The translations under genes and the position numbers were made by a program. 36,726 bases of DNA, from the IMG/VR virus record IMGVR_UViG_3300027861_000087, positions 1-36,726 of that record; one strand, given 5' to 3'. Source of the stretch: a virus. Shown one piece after another: positions 22,013 to 30,032 of this stretch. The first letter of the stretch is position 1. Every line of letters starts with the position of its first letter. The notes beneath the pieces were generated by a model. It made no database searches. It had not been told where the DNA came from and saw only the letters and a list, made by a program, of their open reading frames with translations.

Positions 22013-22282
22013 TTAATAATGTAAAATCATTTTTCATTTTTCTAACATTCAACTATTATAAACTAATAATTCAGTTATATTATTTTTTTCTATTACTTCT
22101 AAAACTTCTTTAACTAATTTCTTCATAGATTCTTTTTGTAAAACACTTGACATCTCTAATAATATTTCTTCTGTAATAGGTGTAGTATCTATTTTATTAC
22201 TATATGTAGCAACTGTATCTCATCAAAACTGTTTTGGTATTTCTCAGGTAAGAAAAGGATTTATATTATTTATTTCTTTCAT
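22013..22282 (-). CDS. hypothetical early protein
   Basis: An 89-residue acidic, helical protein starting M-K-E-I-N-N-I-N-P-F and containing K-Q-F-G-G-D-T and a final L-L-V-Y-N-S-G-M-L-E-K-G-K. Its ATG lies inside the 3' end of the broken gene upstream (22266-22518), in a different frame. Not recognised. Confidence 0.55.
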
Positions 22283-22518
22283 TATTTTTAGTATTAAGAT
22301 ATAATTTTAATATAATAGAATAGTTAGCTAAATCTTGTAAGGTATCTTCTATAGCCTCATCCTTAACTTGTGCCTCCTGGTCTATTAAAGTACTGATTCT
22401 ACTAATTTAAAATTTCAAAATGGATCAGATTTTGTATAATCTGCATTTTTTGTTCCATTATTTTTACCATTCTTTTAGTTGTATCTCTAAAAGCTCCTTT
22501 AAATTCTTCTTTATTCAT
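22266..22518 (-). pseudogene. broken small phage gene in three frames
   Basis: Three consecutive fragments read like one family protein. Frame 1 from the ATG at 22518: M-N-K-E-E-F-K-G-A-F-R-D-T-T-K-R. Frame 2 after a run of six A: N-A-D-Y-T-K-S-D-P-F-G-N-F-K-L-V-E-S-V. Frame 3 from about 22397: I-S-T-L-I-D-Q-E-A-Q-V-K-D-E-A-I-E-D-T, then L-Q-D-L-A-N-Y-S-I-I-L. In phage relatives the D-P-F-x-N-F-x-L-V-E part and the V-x-D-E-S-I-E-D-T-L-x-D-L-A-N-Y part are separated by about 20-25 further residues, missing here. So there is both frameshifting and a deletion, or sequence error. The uninterrupted first frame ends at 22402 (38 aa). Confidence 0.6.
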
Positions 22519-22520
22519 TT

Positions 22521-22661
22521 TTATTTATTAAATTCTAAAATTTCTCAATTATCTAGATAACACTTTCAATTTTCATAATTTTTAAGAAGTGTATTTTTTG
22601 ATTCACAATAATTTATTAGGTCTTTATATCCTTTTATTTTATTTATTTTTAAAGGTGTTAG
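22521..22661 (-). other. open frame without a start codon (possible gene remnant)
   Basis: Between two early genes there is a 46-codon open frame with sensible composition (G-Y-K-D-L-I-N-Y-C-E-S-K-N-T, C-Y-L-D-N-G-E-I-L-E-F) and two in-frame UGA, but no ATG, GTG or TTG. It ends 2 bases before the broken gene's ATG. A remnant or a gene with an unusual start are both possible. Confidence 0.3.
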
Positions 22662-22719
22662 TTAATAATTCATACATAACTAGATCTACTATATTTGAGT
22701 AGTCATACTTGGAGTATAT

Positions 22720-23070
22720 TTATTCTTCATGATCTCAAATTGTTATATAATATTTTTTTAATGTTCTATATTCATTTAAGGTTAAATCTTCTCATAATAG
22801 AATATATTTTTTTAATATAGGTCTTAAATGTCTTTTTATTTTCATAAGATTCTTATAAACTAATCTATCATGAGTTAATTTATCTCTTTTATAAATTGTT
22901 TTTATTACTCAGTCCTGGTATAATATCATATATTGTTTAGCTAAAACAAAAAAAGTTTTAGTTCTTATATTATAACTAATAGTATTAAAATGTCTTTTAA
23001 ATTCTTTTAATATATCAATATCTATTTCCCTTTCTTTAGCTCTTAATTGTGCATGTAAAGATAATTTCAT
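22720..23070 (-). CDS. basic hypothetical protein
   Basis: A 116-residue basic protein. N-terminal M-K-L-S-L-H-A-Q-L-R-A-K-E-R is followed by a part resembling the small toxin-like or phage proteins with R-x-K-x-F-F-V-L and K-Q-Y-M-I-L-Y-Q-D-G-V-I-K-T-I-Y. The second half is Lys/Arg-rich and helical. It has three UGA-Gly. The resemblance is loose, and I do not assign a function. Confidence 0.55.
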
Positions 23071-23081
23071 AATTATATTAT

Positions 23082-23357
23082 TTAAAATAAACTATCTTGA
23101 TTCTCCTCAGGGATTCATTTTTGAATAAGATCTATTACATCTTTATATTTTTCATATACCCTTTTATCTTTTCAGAATTTTTGTGTAACATATTGTTGAG
23201 ATTTTAAAAATTTAATAGCCATCTCTTTATTCATTTTATTTTCTTTTTTTTCTTTTTTGCTAAAAGTTTTTTCTACAGGTCAAAAACAAAATTCACAAAT
23301 CTTTGACATATTTTTATTAACTTTTAAACATTCTTTACATTTATATATTACTGACAT
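23082..23357 (-). CDS. zinc-ribbon protein
   Basis: A 91-residue protein. Residues 7-30 contain C-K-E-C and C-E-F-C, a treble-clef/zinc-ribbon-like pair with 11 residues between them. The rest is a charged helical tail. Such small zinc ribbons in phage early operons often bind nucleic acid or RNA polymerase; here that is inference. It sits 11 bases upstream of the next gene and 1 base after the previous one. Confidence 0.6.
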
Positions 23358-23358
23358 G

Positions 23359-23829
23359 TTATTTTTTCTTAGGTTTTATATCTTTACCATCCATAAGTTT
23401 AACAATATTAAAATCATTAGTATCTTCTAAAAAATTTATTTGAAATATTTGTCATTTTTTTCTAGTCTTTTCATCAGTAATTTGATATAATCATGTTAAT
23501 TTTTCCATTTCATCTTGTAAAGTATCTGTCATTTTTTGAGATAAATTTACTTTTTCTAAAATATATCTAGTTCTTTTTAGTAAAAATACTGCTAAACCTC
23601 TATCTTTTTTATTATCAGCTGATGGTTCAACTCTAATAAAATTATTATCCTCCAGGTACTTATTTAAAGCTATTCTTCTTCTATTCTCTAACATTTCTAT
23701 ATTAGCTAAAGCTGTATCTACTTGTTGTTCTGATAACTTAGCTTTTTTATCTTCTTTTACTTTCTTTTTTCTATTTAATTCTTTTTTATATTTTTTTCCC
23801 CCCATTATAACCTGTTTATTTTTTTTCAT
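23359..23829 (-). CDS. hypothetical charged protein
   Basis: A 156-residue protein. A very basic N-terminus (K-K-Y-K-K-E-L-N-R-K-K-K-V-K) with a G-G pair is followed by a helix (E-N-R-R-R-I-A-L-N-K-Y), then a beta-like C-terminus F-Q-I-N-F-L-E-D-T-N-D-F-N-I-V-K-L. Two UGA codons lie in the last third, so under the standard code it would be cut at 112 residues. Six G in a row encode the early glycines. Function unknown; it abuts the replication protein gene by 6 bases. Confidence 0.6.
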
Positions 23830-23835
23830 TATATA

Positions 23836-24516
23836 TTATGTATTATTAAAATAAGTATCATTAATTAGTTTTTTAAGTCAGATATTAACAAGATTAATAT
23901 AAAACTTTCATGCTGTATTAGGAGTTTTTTCTTTTATATCCTTTTCAACACTATCTTTCATCCTTTTAAGTCTTCCAGGATCATTTTGTTCTAATTCTAA
24001 TATTTTATCTTGTATTTTTTTCTTTATCTGATCAGATTCTAATTTTTCTAAAGCCTCTTTTTTATCTTTAGCAAGTGCTATAGCTTTTGCTTTATCTCTA
24101 TTTATAGAACTTTTAGCCTCTTGTCAAATATCTATTTCATCAGTCCATCTTTCCTGATGTAACCATGCAGCAGGTGCAGGTATAAACTCTTTATTATTTG
24201 TTTTTATCCGATTATCCCATTGCTTTAAATATTGCTTTAATCAGGTAAAAATATTATCAAATACATCCTCTTTTAATAACATGAATTTAGTTTCTGCTGC
24301 TTTTTTTCAAACTTTTTTTGGATACATGCTCCAAAATTTATCAAAAGTAGCTTCATGTTTAGTAAGTTTTTGTTCAATTCTTTTTATTATCTTTTTATGA
24401 AAATAATAGAACTGATCATCAACTCAGCACATAATCCGTAAATCTAACCCCATCCTTTCTACTGAAAATTCTCAATTTTTCAATATTCTTTTATGTAAAA
24501 TAACGGTTTTATCCAT
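23836..24516 (-). CDS. phage replication protein (DnaD/primosome-like)
   Basis: A 226-residue protein. The segment F-D-K-F-W-S-M-Y-P-K-K-V-G-K-K-A-A with a following helix, then I-P-A-P-A-A-W-L-H-Q-E-R-W-T-D-E is the signature of phage replication-initiation or helicase-loading proteins (F-x-x-F-W-x-x-Y-P-x-K ... P-x-x-W-L-x-x-x-R-W). A charged coiled helix and a less conserved C-terminus follow. It likely recruits the host replication machinery to the phage origin. Its leader carries the AGTAAAATACTGGAG word, and it is preceded by the first gene of the leftward operon. Confidence 0.75.
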
Positions 24517-24558
24517 AAAAAATATCAGTTTATGTAGTAAAATACTGGAGTAAAAATA
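24517..24558 (-). repeat. leader element before the replication gene
   Basis: Contains the + strand word AGTAAAATACTGGAGT (24536-24551), the same word (AATAAAATACTRGAG) that precedes most leftward early genes. No full second hairpin here. Confidence 0.55.
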
Positions 24559-24861
24559 TTATTTCTTAAAAACATTATCTACATGTGCTATTATAATGTC
24601 TTTAGATTCATTCTGTAATACAATATACCCTCTGTATCTTGCTTTTCAGAATCTATCTATATATGATGGTTTCTTAACTACTTTACCAGTTATAAAAGAT
24701 CATTCTACTGTTTTTAATTTCACAGTATTTCAGATATGTATTTGTCTATTAGAAAAAAGCCCATATTCTATAAGGTTATATTTGCTATTTTCTAGTTTAT
24801 TATCCCATATCTTTTCAAAGTCCTCTTTTCTTTTTTGGTCAATGCTAATCATAATCATCAT
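24559..24861 (-). CDS. first gene of the leftward early operon, function unknown
   Basis: A 100-residue protein, first after the divergent promoter. It starts M-M-I-M-I-S-I-D-Q-K-R-K and has a beta-rich centre with G-N-T-V-K-L-K-T-V-E-G-S-F-I-T-G, R-F-G-K-A-R-Y-R-G-Y-I-V-L-Q. That Gly/Lys beta pattern resembles a small SH3-like or nucleic-acid-binding barrel, but no family is certain. ATGs also exist at 24858 and 24852; the longest is taken. Its position next to the operator makes it an immediate-early gene. Confidence 0.6.
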
Positions 24862-24884
24862 ATAAAAAATATTTTTACAATTTT

Positions 24885-24946
24885 AGTATATTTAAAATAC
24901 TGTTTATGTCAAAACTATTTGACATAATAATTAATATTGTTATATT
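24885..24946. promoter_or_regulatory. divergent promoters sharing one palindromic operator
   Basis: GTCAAA (24908-24913), ACTA, TTTGAC (24918-24923). Rightward: TTGACA (24919-24924), 16 bp, TATATT (24941-24946). Leftward: TTGACA (complement of 24907-24912), 16 bp, TATACT (complement of 24885-24890). Both -35 boxes lie inside the same palindrome, so one bound protein would act on both. It drives the leftward replication operon and the rightward regulator operon. Confidence 0.85.
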
Positions 24947-24980
24947 GTAAAGGTATTTTATTATTAACTAAATAACAATT

Positions 24981-25304
24981 ATGTTAAATTTTAGTGAAGA
25001 AAAGTATCCAAAACTTGATGGCAATATAGGTTATAAAGCTGTATATGATGATATAAGTATTTATGTTTGAAGAAATACTTTAATTAAAAATAAAGCCTTT
25101 CAACTTTTATATTATCATAAATGAATACTTATATGAAGATCTTATTGATCATTAAATTTATATGAAGCAAAAAAAAGAGCTGAATTATGATTAAAACAAA
25201 TACTTAAAACACCAGTATTAAAAAAAATAAGAGTTGAATGAAAAAATAAATTTAAAGAAATATTAAATAATAAAGTAAATATTCTATGACAAAAAATAAA
25301 TTAA
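24981..25304 (+). CDS. first rightward early protein, function unknown
   Basis: A 107-residue basic protein with Y-V-G-R-N-T-L-I-K-N, F-Q-L-L-Y-Y-H-K-G-I-L-I-G-R-S-Y-G-S-L and a Lys-rich C-terminus. It looks like a small alpha/beta DNA-binding protein; the pattern of strands (I-Y-V-x-R-N, K-G-I-L-I-G-R-S-Y-G-S-L-N-L-Y-E-A) could fit an AP2/integrase arm-type fold, but I am not sure. Its last 19 bases overlap the RHH gene start. It is preceded by the leader GTATTTTATTATT at the likely transcript start. Confidence 0.55.
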
Positions 25305-25432
25305 TAGAAAGAGTATGGCTTAGAATATCTGAGTTAAACAAAAAAAAATTAGAAGAGTCTGCAAAAGATAATGGTAGAACTCTTGGATGAGAGGCTAATA
25401 ATATTTTTGATAAATATTTTAAAAATAAATAA
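25286..25432 (+). CDS. ribbon-helix-helix (Arc/CopG-type) regulator
   Basis: A 48-residue protein with the RHH layout: an N-terminal beta strand (R-V-W-L-R-I-S), a first helix (E-L-N-K-K-K-L-E-E-S-A-K-D), the turn D-N-G-R-T-L-G-G, and a second helix (E-A-N-N-I-F-D-K-Y-F). Family knowledge: such proteins bind as dimers to palindromic operators. It is in the operon controlled by the divergent promoter and is therefore the best visible candidate for binding GTCAAA-N4-TTTGAC. The pairing is inference. It starts inside the end of the previous gene. Confidence 0.7.
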
Positions 25433-25437
25433 CAAAT

Positions 25438-25875
25438 ATGAATGAATATATAGACACCGATTCTTATCTTCCTGAGGATGTAGAATTTGGTACAAAACAA
25501 AAACAAAAAGCAGAAAAAGATCTAAATAGACAAATGTTTTTTTTAAAAATTAAAATGTTTTTTCTGAAACTCATGCACTTCCCTACCCTGCTACTAGATT
25601 TTTTAAAATATAGTTTATTTAGCTTAACAAAGCTATGGGGGATAGTACTATTATGAATAATGATATTGTTTTTATACTTGACTGATAGTTATACTGTTAT
25701 ATATTATAAAGTATTAATAAGTCTAGAAAGGAATACTGTTGAATCTGTAGAAAAAAGTATAATTCTAAAAGAACAACAATTAAAAATTGCTAATAATAAT
25801 ATGTCTTGTTATCAGAATCAGTTTAAAAGAATTGCTGATAATATGAGTGTAAAAATTTGATTTTGTAAAAAATAA
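25438..25875 (+). CDS. membrane protein, possible superinfection or signalling role
   Basis: A 145-residue protein: an acidic N-terminus, an amphipathic Phe/Leu-rich region (about 34-60), a membrane helix (L-W-G-I-V-L-L-G-I-M-I-L-F-L-Y-L, about 66-82) interrupted by one UGA-Gly, and a charged helical C-terminus ending with a basic F-C-K-K. GC content in the middle third (25561-25640) is a little higher, with codons CTG, CCC and GGG otherwise rare here. The function is not recognised; an exclusion-type membrane role is possible because it is an early operon gene. Confidence 0.55.
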
Positions 25876-25879
25876 TATT

Positions 25880-26053
25880 ATGACTTATTTAAATGTAAAG
25901 AATAAAAGTATACAATATGAAAAAAATAGTGAATGACTCGTAGAATTAGAATTTGATGAAGATTATATAGAAAGTTTAACTTTAGAAGAAGTAAGAGATA
26001 TTATAAAAATAGAAATAGATCAAATTATAGATTATAAATTTAATTACCAGTAA
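25880..26053 (+). CDS. small acidic protein
   Basis: A 57-residue protein: N-terminal M-T-Y-L-N-V-K-N-K, then a run of acidic residues E-L-E-F-D-E-D-Y-I-E and a helix T-L-E-E-V-R-D-I-I-K-I-E. One UGA-Gly. It has DNA-mimic-like acidity but is too short to name. Confidence 0.5.
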
Positions 26054-26054
26054 A

Positions 26055-26282
26055 ATGAAAAATAGAATACAAAAAGATGTTATATTTTCAGTTGAATTAA
26101 ATAAATTAAAAAATTGAGATAGTGAAATAGTGGATGATATATTTCCTGTACATAGATTTATAGAGGATGTTAAGGAAAAAGTCTTTATAGCTTTAGATAT
26201 GAGTAATTTTGATAAATATATGGCTACTCATCCTGATCAAAGAATACAATTTTTAAAAGAAAACTGAGATATTAATTTTTAA
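26055..26282 (+). CDS. small hypothetical protein
   Basis: A 75-residue protein, 1 base after the previous stop. It contains D-I-F-P-V-H-R-F-I-E-D-V-K-E-K-V-F-I-A-L and ends with D-I-N-F. Two UGA-Gly. Not recognised. Confidence 0.5.
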
Positions 26283-26292
26283 ATAACAAATT

Positions 26293-26484
26293 ATGAATCT
26301 AGTAGCAGAATTAATAGAAAAAAAAGTATGACTTGTTTATAGAACTAATAATACTTTATCTATTGATAATATAAAAAAAGACCCTGACATAGCAACTATA
26401 GCTAATTTTTCTAGAATAGCTGAAATGGAATTTGAAAAACTATGATTCAAAAAACCATTAGTTGATATTTATTTAATAGATTAA
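26293..26484 (+). CDS. small hypothetical protein
   Basis: A 63-residue protein with two UGA-Gly. Pattern L-V-A-E-L-I-E-K-K-V-G-L-V-Y-R-T-N-N-T then a helix with R-I-A-E-M-E-F-E-K. 10 bases after the previous stop and 2 before the next start. Not recognised. Confidence 0.5.
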
Positions 26485-26486
26485 TT

Positions 26487-26687
26487 ATGAAACAAAATAT
26501 AATTGAAATAACAGCTATAGAAAAAAGTAAATGATACACTTGTGAAATATGTCTAGATTCTGAATGTTACGAAAGAACTTATAGAACTCATAAAAATCTA
26601 GAAGAAGTTAGAAATATTTGCTGAGATAAAATAGCAAATATATTAAAAGAAAATTGACATTTAATTGATTACTGTAATTTATGTTAG
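26487..26687 (+). CDS. cysteine-rich (probable zinc-binding) small protein
   Basis: A 66-residue protein with C-E-I-C near residue 19, a second Cys cluster around 27, and C-N-L-C at the very end. The spacing fits two zinc half-sites brought together by folding. Three UGA-Gly. Its last bases overlap the start of the TerS-like gene. A regulatory or adaptor role is likely but not shown. Confidence 0.55.
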
Positions 26688-27469
26688 AATGATCAGAATA
26701 TTTTTATTGACAACTATTAGAATCTCAAAAAGTTTTTGCTAAAAGCATGAATCACAAAACTAGTTGAGATTATTTTAAGGTATTAAAAGCATATAGAGCT
26801 AAAAAAAACTTACCTATATACCAGGATTTAGCACTTCACAAGGTCTTTGATGAAATGTTTGGTATATATAAAGCTAAATCTAGTATTAGTGAATGGATAA
26901 ATAGAGTTCCTACATTATTAGAAAATGAAAAAGAATTAAATGAATTATTAGATTGAGAAAATAGATTAAGTTCTAAACAAAAGGATGAAAAAAAATATAC
27001 CAGGTCAGAATGGGAACAATTACAAAAATTAGAGTGATATAAACTAAATACAGATTATAGAACTATGATGGCTAAATTAAATAATCCTAAAATAACTAAT
27101 AAAGAACTCATGCAACTTACATGAGCTAGTCAAAGACTCATCGCTAATATTAATAATTATTGAATAACTATGTCTAATTCAGATAAACAAAAAGAGTTCA
27201 TTGAAATGACTGAGGAAATAATGAATCTATGACATAAAAGATTACTTAGAGAGATAGAAACATTACCAGTATTTAAAATGCAGGACTTAAAAGCATTATC
27301 AGGTATAGTAGATGATGTATTTAAGCAAAATAGATTGCTCACAGGTCAGTCTACAGAAAATGTAGCTCACTGAGTTGATGATATATATGAGGCAATATTA
27401 AAAAAGGCTGAATGAGTTAAACAGATCTGAGAATGAGAAGTTGAAGTTGCTAAAGTTATTAAAGAATAA
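26681..27469 (+). CDS. putative terminase small subunit or DNA-binding packaging protein
   Basis: A 262-residue helical protein. The N-terminal half has N-L-P-I-Y-Q-D-L-A-L-H-K-V-F-D-E-M-F-G and S-S-I-S-E-W-I-N, which could carry an HTH. The C-terminal part V-D-D-V-F-K-Q-N-R-L-L-T-G-Q-S-T-E-N-V resembles the end of phage TerS-like proteins (I-x-x-x-N-R-L-L-x-G-x-x-T). In this genome TerL is 4.7 kb away with a leftward gene block between. The ATG at 26681 overlaps the previous gene by 7 bases; the ATG at 26689 is out of frame. A terminator follows at once. The call is moderate; a replication or transcription function cannot be excluded. Confidence 0.4.
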
Positions 27470-27504
27470 AAAAAAATCCCTTACTTAATTAGTAGGGGAT
27501 TTTT
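27470..27504. terminator. terminator between convergent operons
   Basis: AATCCCTTACT, loop TAATT, AGTAGGGGATT, then a T run on the + side and an A run in front, so it can act on both strands. It ends the rightward early operon and overlaps the last codons of the leftward gene at 27481. Confidence 0.8.
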
Positions 27505-27696
27505 ATATATGTTTTTAGTACTCCACCATCAAACAACATGATTATTGTTATTCAATATAGCTCACTCGGTTAATCGTTGCTGTATGGATGAATAAATACT
27601 TGTTTTTAGTTCTTCTGTGATAGTTAGTTTTAATCTTTTTCAATTTTCTTCTCTATGTTTTATATATATTCACTTTCAAAATATTTCAAATATCAT
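27481..27696 (-). CDS. small hypothetical protein
   Basis: A 71-residue protein: I-F-E-I-F-G-K-G-I-Y-I-K-H-R, then a helix with T-E-E-L-K-T-S-I-Y-S-S-I-Q-Q-R-L-T-E-G-A, and V-V-G-W-W-S-T-K-N at the end. Five UGA-Gly. 10 bases after the methyltransferase stop; its stop lies in the terminator. Not recognised. Confidence 0.5.
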
Positions 27697-27706
27697 GATA
27701 TTTAAT

Positions 27707-28208
27707 TTAAAGTTTAATATAATTAATTTGTTTAGGTAAATTTATTTTATAACAAATAAATATAGAATGAAAAGGAGATCATCAAGTTTTTTCTCATGCT
27801 AATATTTTTGGATTCAAATAATTAATTCTTTTTTCTGGAATAATTATTTGAAAATCTATATTTCATAATAAGTTTAAAGCCTCTACCCCCCCCCAAATGC
27901 TCTAACCTTTGCAAAAAAATAAAAGGCTTTCATAATTCAATAGATCTTTTAATAAATTTTTTATTTCAATTAAAAGGTGGATTCGTAAACCATATATCCC
28001 ATTTTTCTTTTGGCTCACTCAGTAAACAATCTATTTTATTGTTTCATACAACTTTAAAGCCTCTTTTTTCTAAAGCTCTTGCAAGGTGTCATTGTCAATA
28101 ACAAGCCTCCCAATAAGTTTGATTTCTAGGTAAAAAATCCTGAATATAGTCTAATGCTATATCAGGTGTATATAACTCGTTAAAATTCGCAAGTTTCGGA
28201 TAACTCAT
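27707..28208 (-). CDS. DNA methyltransferase interrupted at a G9 tract (frameshifted)
   Basis: An N6-adenine/N4-cytosine-type methylase. Motif I reads W-E-A-C-Y-G-Q-G-H (residues about 33-41); motif IV is F-T-N-P-P-F-N-G (about 76-83); then G-K-P-F-I-F-L-Q-R-L-E-H-L-G-G. The C-terminal family part, Q-I-I-I-P-E-K-R-I-N-Y-L and S-P-F-H-S-I-F-I-C-Y-K-I-N-L, is present but in the next frame. The break is at a run of nine G (complement of 27886-27894). As given, the first frame stops at 27822 (128 aa); with eight G it would read through to 27707 (166 aa). The protein would methylate phage DNA, perhaps against host restriction. The break may be phase variation, decay or a sequencing error. Confidence 0.75.
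27886..27894 (-). repeat. homopolymeric G9 tract (C9 on the + strand)
   Basis: Nine C in a row in an otherwise AT-rich genome, inside the methyltransferase exactly where the reading frame must shift by one base. It is the only homopolymer of this length in G or C in the window. Confidence 0.9.
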
Positions 28209-28290
28209 TTAAAAAATATTAAAAATTAAAATACTGGAGTTAAATTCTCCTTATTGCCTCACTCAGTTAATAGAGAGGCAATAGTAAAAT
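28209..28290 (-). repeat. hairpin leader module (methyltransferase)
   Basis: Word ATACTGGAG; hairpin GGAG (28236-28239) / CTCC (28247-28250); second hairpin TATTGCCTC (28252-28260) / GAGGCAATA (28275-28283). Lies in front of the methyltransferase ATG and ends at the previous gene's stop. Confidence 0.7.
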
Positions 28291-28428
28291 TTAAATTTCT
28301 TTTATAGATTCTAATTTTTCTCACAAATATTTTCACTCATTAAAAGCTATATTAAATAACACATCACCTCTAATTGAAGCCCTTATATTTTGTTTTCTCA
28401 TACTTGTTTTTACTAAAAAAGTTTTCAT
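28291..28428 (-). CDS. small hypothetical protein
   Basis: A 45-residue basic-then-acidic peptide: M-K-T-F-L-V-K-T-S-M-R-K-Q, R-G-D-V-L-F-N-I-A-F-N-E-G-K. Two UGA-Gly. Leader modules lie on both sides. Not recognised. Confidence 0.5.
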
Positions 28429-28515
28429 AATAATATAATTAAAATAATAAAATACTAGAGATTTTTTAAATTCTCCATAGATTAACTAAGTTTATATTAG
28501 TAAATCTAGCAAAAT
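28429..28515 (-). repeat. hairpin leader module
   Basis: Contains AATAATAAAATACTAGAG, GAG/CTC hairpin 1, and TAGATT...AATCTA hairpin 2 near 28478-28508, before the start codon of the gene at 28428. Confidence 0.7.
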
Positions 28516-28701
28516 TTAACAATAGATTCTAAATCCTTTTTCTTCTAAAAATGCAATTCTTTCTAAAGTAGTTTTTATTTTTTCTAATCATGCAATTTTA
28601 AATTCTTCTCATGATTCATATATAGCAAGTCATAATTCACTTTTTTTAGTTCCTCTTGATATTCTTATATCAATAATTTGTCTTTCTTTTTCAAATAACA
28701 T
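28516..28701 (-). CDS. small hypothetical protein
   Basis: A 61-residue protein with E-R-Q-I-I-D-I-R-I-S-R-G-T-K-K-S-E-L-G and a helix with E-K-I-K-T-T-L-E-R-I-A-F-L. Three UGA-Gly. Its stop is at the edge of the leader module of the next gene. Not recognised. Confidence 0.5.
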
Positions 28702-28702
28702 T

Positions 28703-28918
28703 TTAATTATAGTTAAATATTAATCTAAAACTTTTAAAATTAATTTCTTTAAAGCCTAGTTTTCTAAAATTAGTTGATTCTATCCATTTATATTTAATTC
28801 ATTTTTCTTTTAAATGTATTAAAAAATCCCCGAATTTATCACTATTTTTAAACTTTACTTGAAAGTTTTTATTATTTACTTCAATACTTTGGTATTGCTT
28901 TTGTAAAACACTTAACAT
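28703..28918 (-). CDS. small hypothetical protein
   Basis: A 71-residue basic protein, with F-Q-V-K-F-K-N-S-D-K-F-G-D-F-L-I and Y-K-W-I-E-S-T-N-F-R-K-L-G-F. Only one UGA codon. It abuts the downstream gene by 1 base without an intervening hairpin module. Function unknown. Confidence 0.5.
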
Positions 28919-29005
28919 ATATAATAAATTAATTAATAAAATACTAGAGCTTTTTAAATTCTCCACCTTGCCACCCTTTACAGAGTAGCAAAAGTAAAAT
29001 TTAAA
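28919..29005 (-). repeat. hairpin leader module
   Basis: Word AATAAAATACTAGAG (28935-28949), a GAG/CTCC hairpin, and an arm pair TTGCCACCCT...AGTAGCAA (imperfect) between the word and the previous gene's stop. Confidence 0.6.
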
Positions 29006-29377
29006 TTAATCTTTATAATCTTCTATCCATTGAATAAAAGAATCAAATTTAAATCAATACTCACTTTCTTTATACTCTTCTATATATTCAATTAATTCTT
29101 TTTTAAACATATTTATTCTAGATTCTGTATAAGATTCTGTTTTTTCTTCTTGTTGTATAATTCTTATAAATTCTTTTAAATCCTCGTTAGATTCAAATTC
29201 ATAATCAGTATCAGAACGACCATCAGTAGTATGTATCATGTTATTTCATAATATTCTATATTTATTATCTGCTACTCTTCATACTCATGAATAACCCTCT
29301 TTTAAAATTTGTTCTAAAGGTTTTCTTTTTACTCCTGTTCTTCAATTCCAAGAATTAGTTAAAATTGTTACTATCAT
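29006..29377 (-). CDS. hypothetical protein
   Basis: A 123-residue protein. N-terminus: M-I-V-T-I-L-T-N-S-W-N-G-R-T-G-V, a beta part with K-Y-R-I-L-G-N-N-M-I-H, then an acidic helix. Five UGA-Gly break it in the standard code. It has no recognised motif but is among the larger genes in this block. Confidence 0.55.
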
Positions 29378-29462
29378 ATTGCTATAATTAAAATAATAAA
29401 ATACAGAGATTTTTAAATTCTCCTTAGATCCACTAATATTATATTAGTAAATCTAGCAAAAT
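29378..29462 (-). repeat. hairpin leader module
   Basis: AATAATAAAATACAGAG, GAG/CTCC hairpin 1, TAGAT..ATCTA hairpin 2 with loop ACTAATATTATATTAGT, before the gene at 29377. Confidence 0.7.
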
Positions 29463-29573
29463 TTAAATTTTATTCATGATAGTTTTATCTTTTTTTACTT
29501 CAAATAAAGGCTTTAAAGTAATATAAAATCAAATCATAAATATAATAAATTCTAAAAATTGTATACTAAACAT
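29463..29573 (-). CDS. small membrane peptide
   Basis: A 36-residue ORF with a hydrophobic segment F-L-E-F-I-I-F-M-I-G-F-Y-I and a basic tail. One UGA-Gly inside the membrane part. Flanked by leader modules. Small size keeps confidence moderate. Confidence 0.5.
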
Positions 29574-29669
29574 AATGTATAAAATAAAATAATAAAATAA
29601 TAAAATACAGAGTTTTTTTTAATTACTCCATAGAATCTATATAATTTTATATATAAATTCTAGTAATAA
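29574..29669 (-). repeat. hairpin leader module
   Basis: Tandem AATAAAATAATAAAATAC word (29582-29611), GAG..CTCC, TAGAAT..ATTCTA hairpin 2, before the gene at 29573. Confidence 0.65.
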
Positions 29670-30032
29670 TTAAATATTGCATTGTTTAGATATTTTTAAT
29701 AATTCAATTAATATTTTTTTTTCTTTAACTCCTAAACAATTATTTAATAAATACTCACAAGTTTCTTTTATTGTATGTTTTCACTCATATATTTCTTTAC
29801 TCATTGCATTGAATCATAATATTTTTAATAATTCTATTCATTTTTCTATTGTTTTTTCTTTAGGATCTTTAATGTTTTTATTTATATATAAAAATATATC
29901 TTTCATAATTACTACTGGACTTGATACAGTTACTCAATTTTCTATTTTTAATACTCTATGTACTCAGTCAGATCATAAACCTTTAAAATCAGAATGAATA
30001 CTATTATATTCTTTTTGTGTTATTTCTTCCAT
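29670..30032 (-). CDS. hypothetical protein
   Basis: A 120-residue, helical, mildly acidic protein with H-S-D-F-K-G-L-G-S-D-G-V-H-R-V, V-I-M-K-D-I-F-L-Y-I-N-K and K-G-I-E-L-L-K-I-L-G-F. Six UGA-Gly. Function unknown. Confidence 0.55.

Noticed and set aside
23278-23310. Another GTCAAA ... TTTGACA pair
   Set aside because: Half-sites are too far apart and lie inside the zinc-ribbon gene.
24596-24865. 89-codon + strand ORF
   Set aside because: Lies opposite the well-supported leftward gene at 24559-24861 and has a shadow-like composition.
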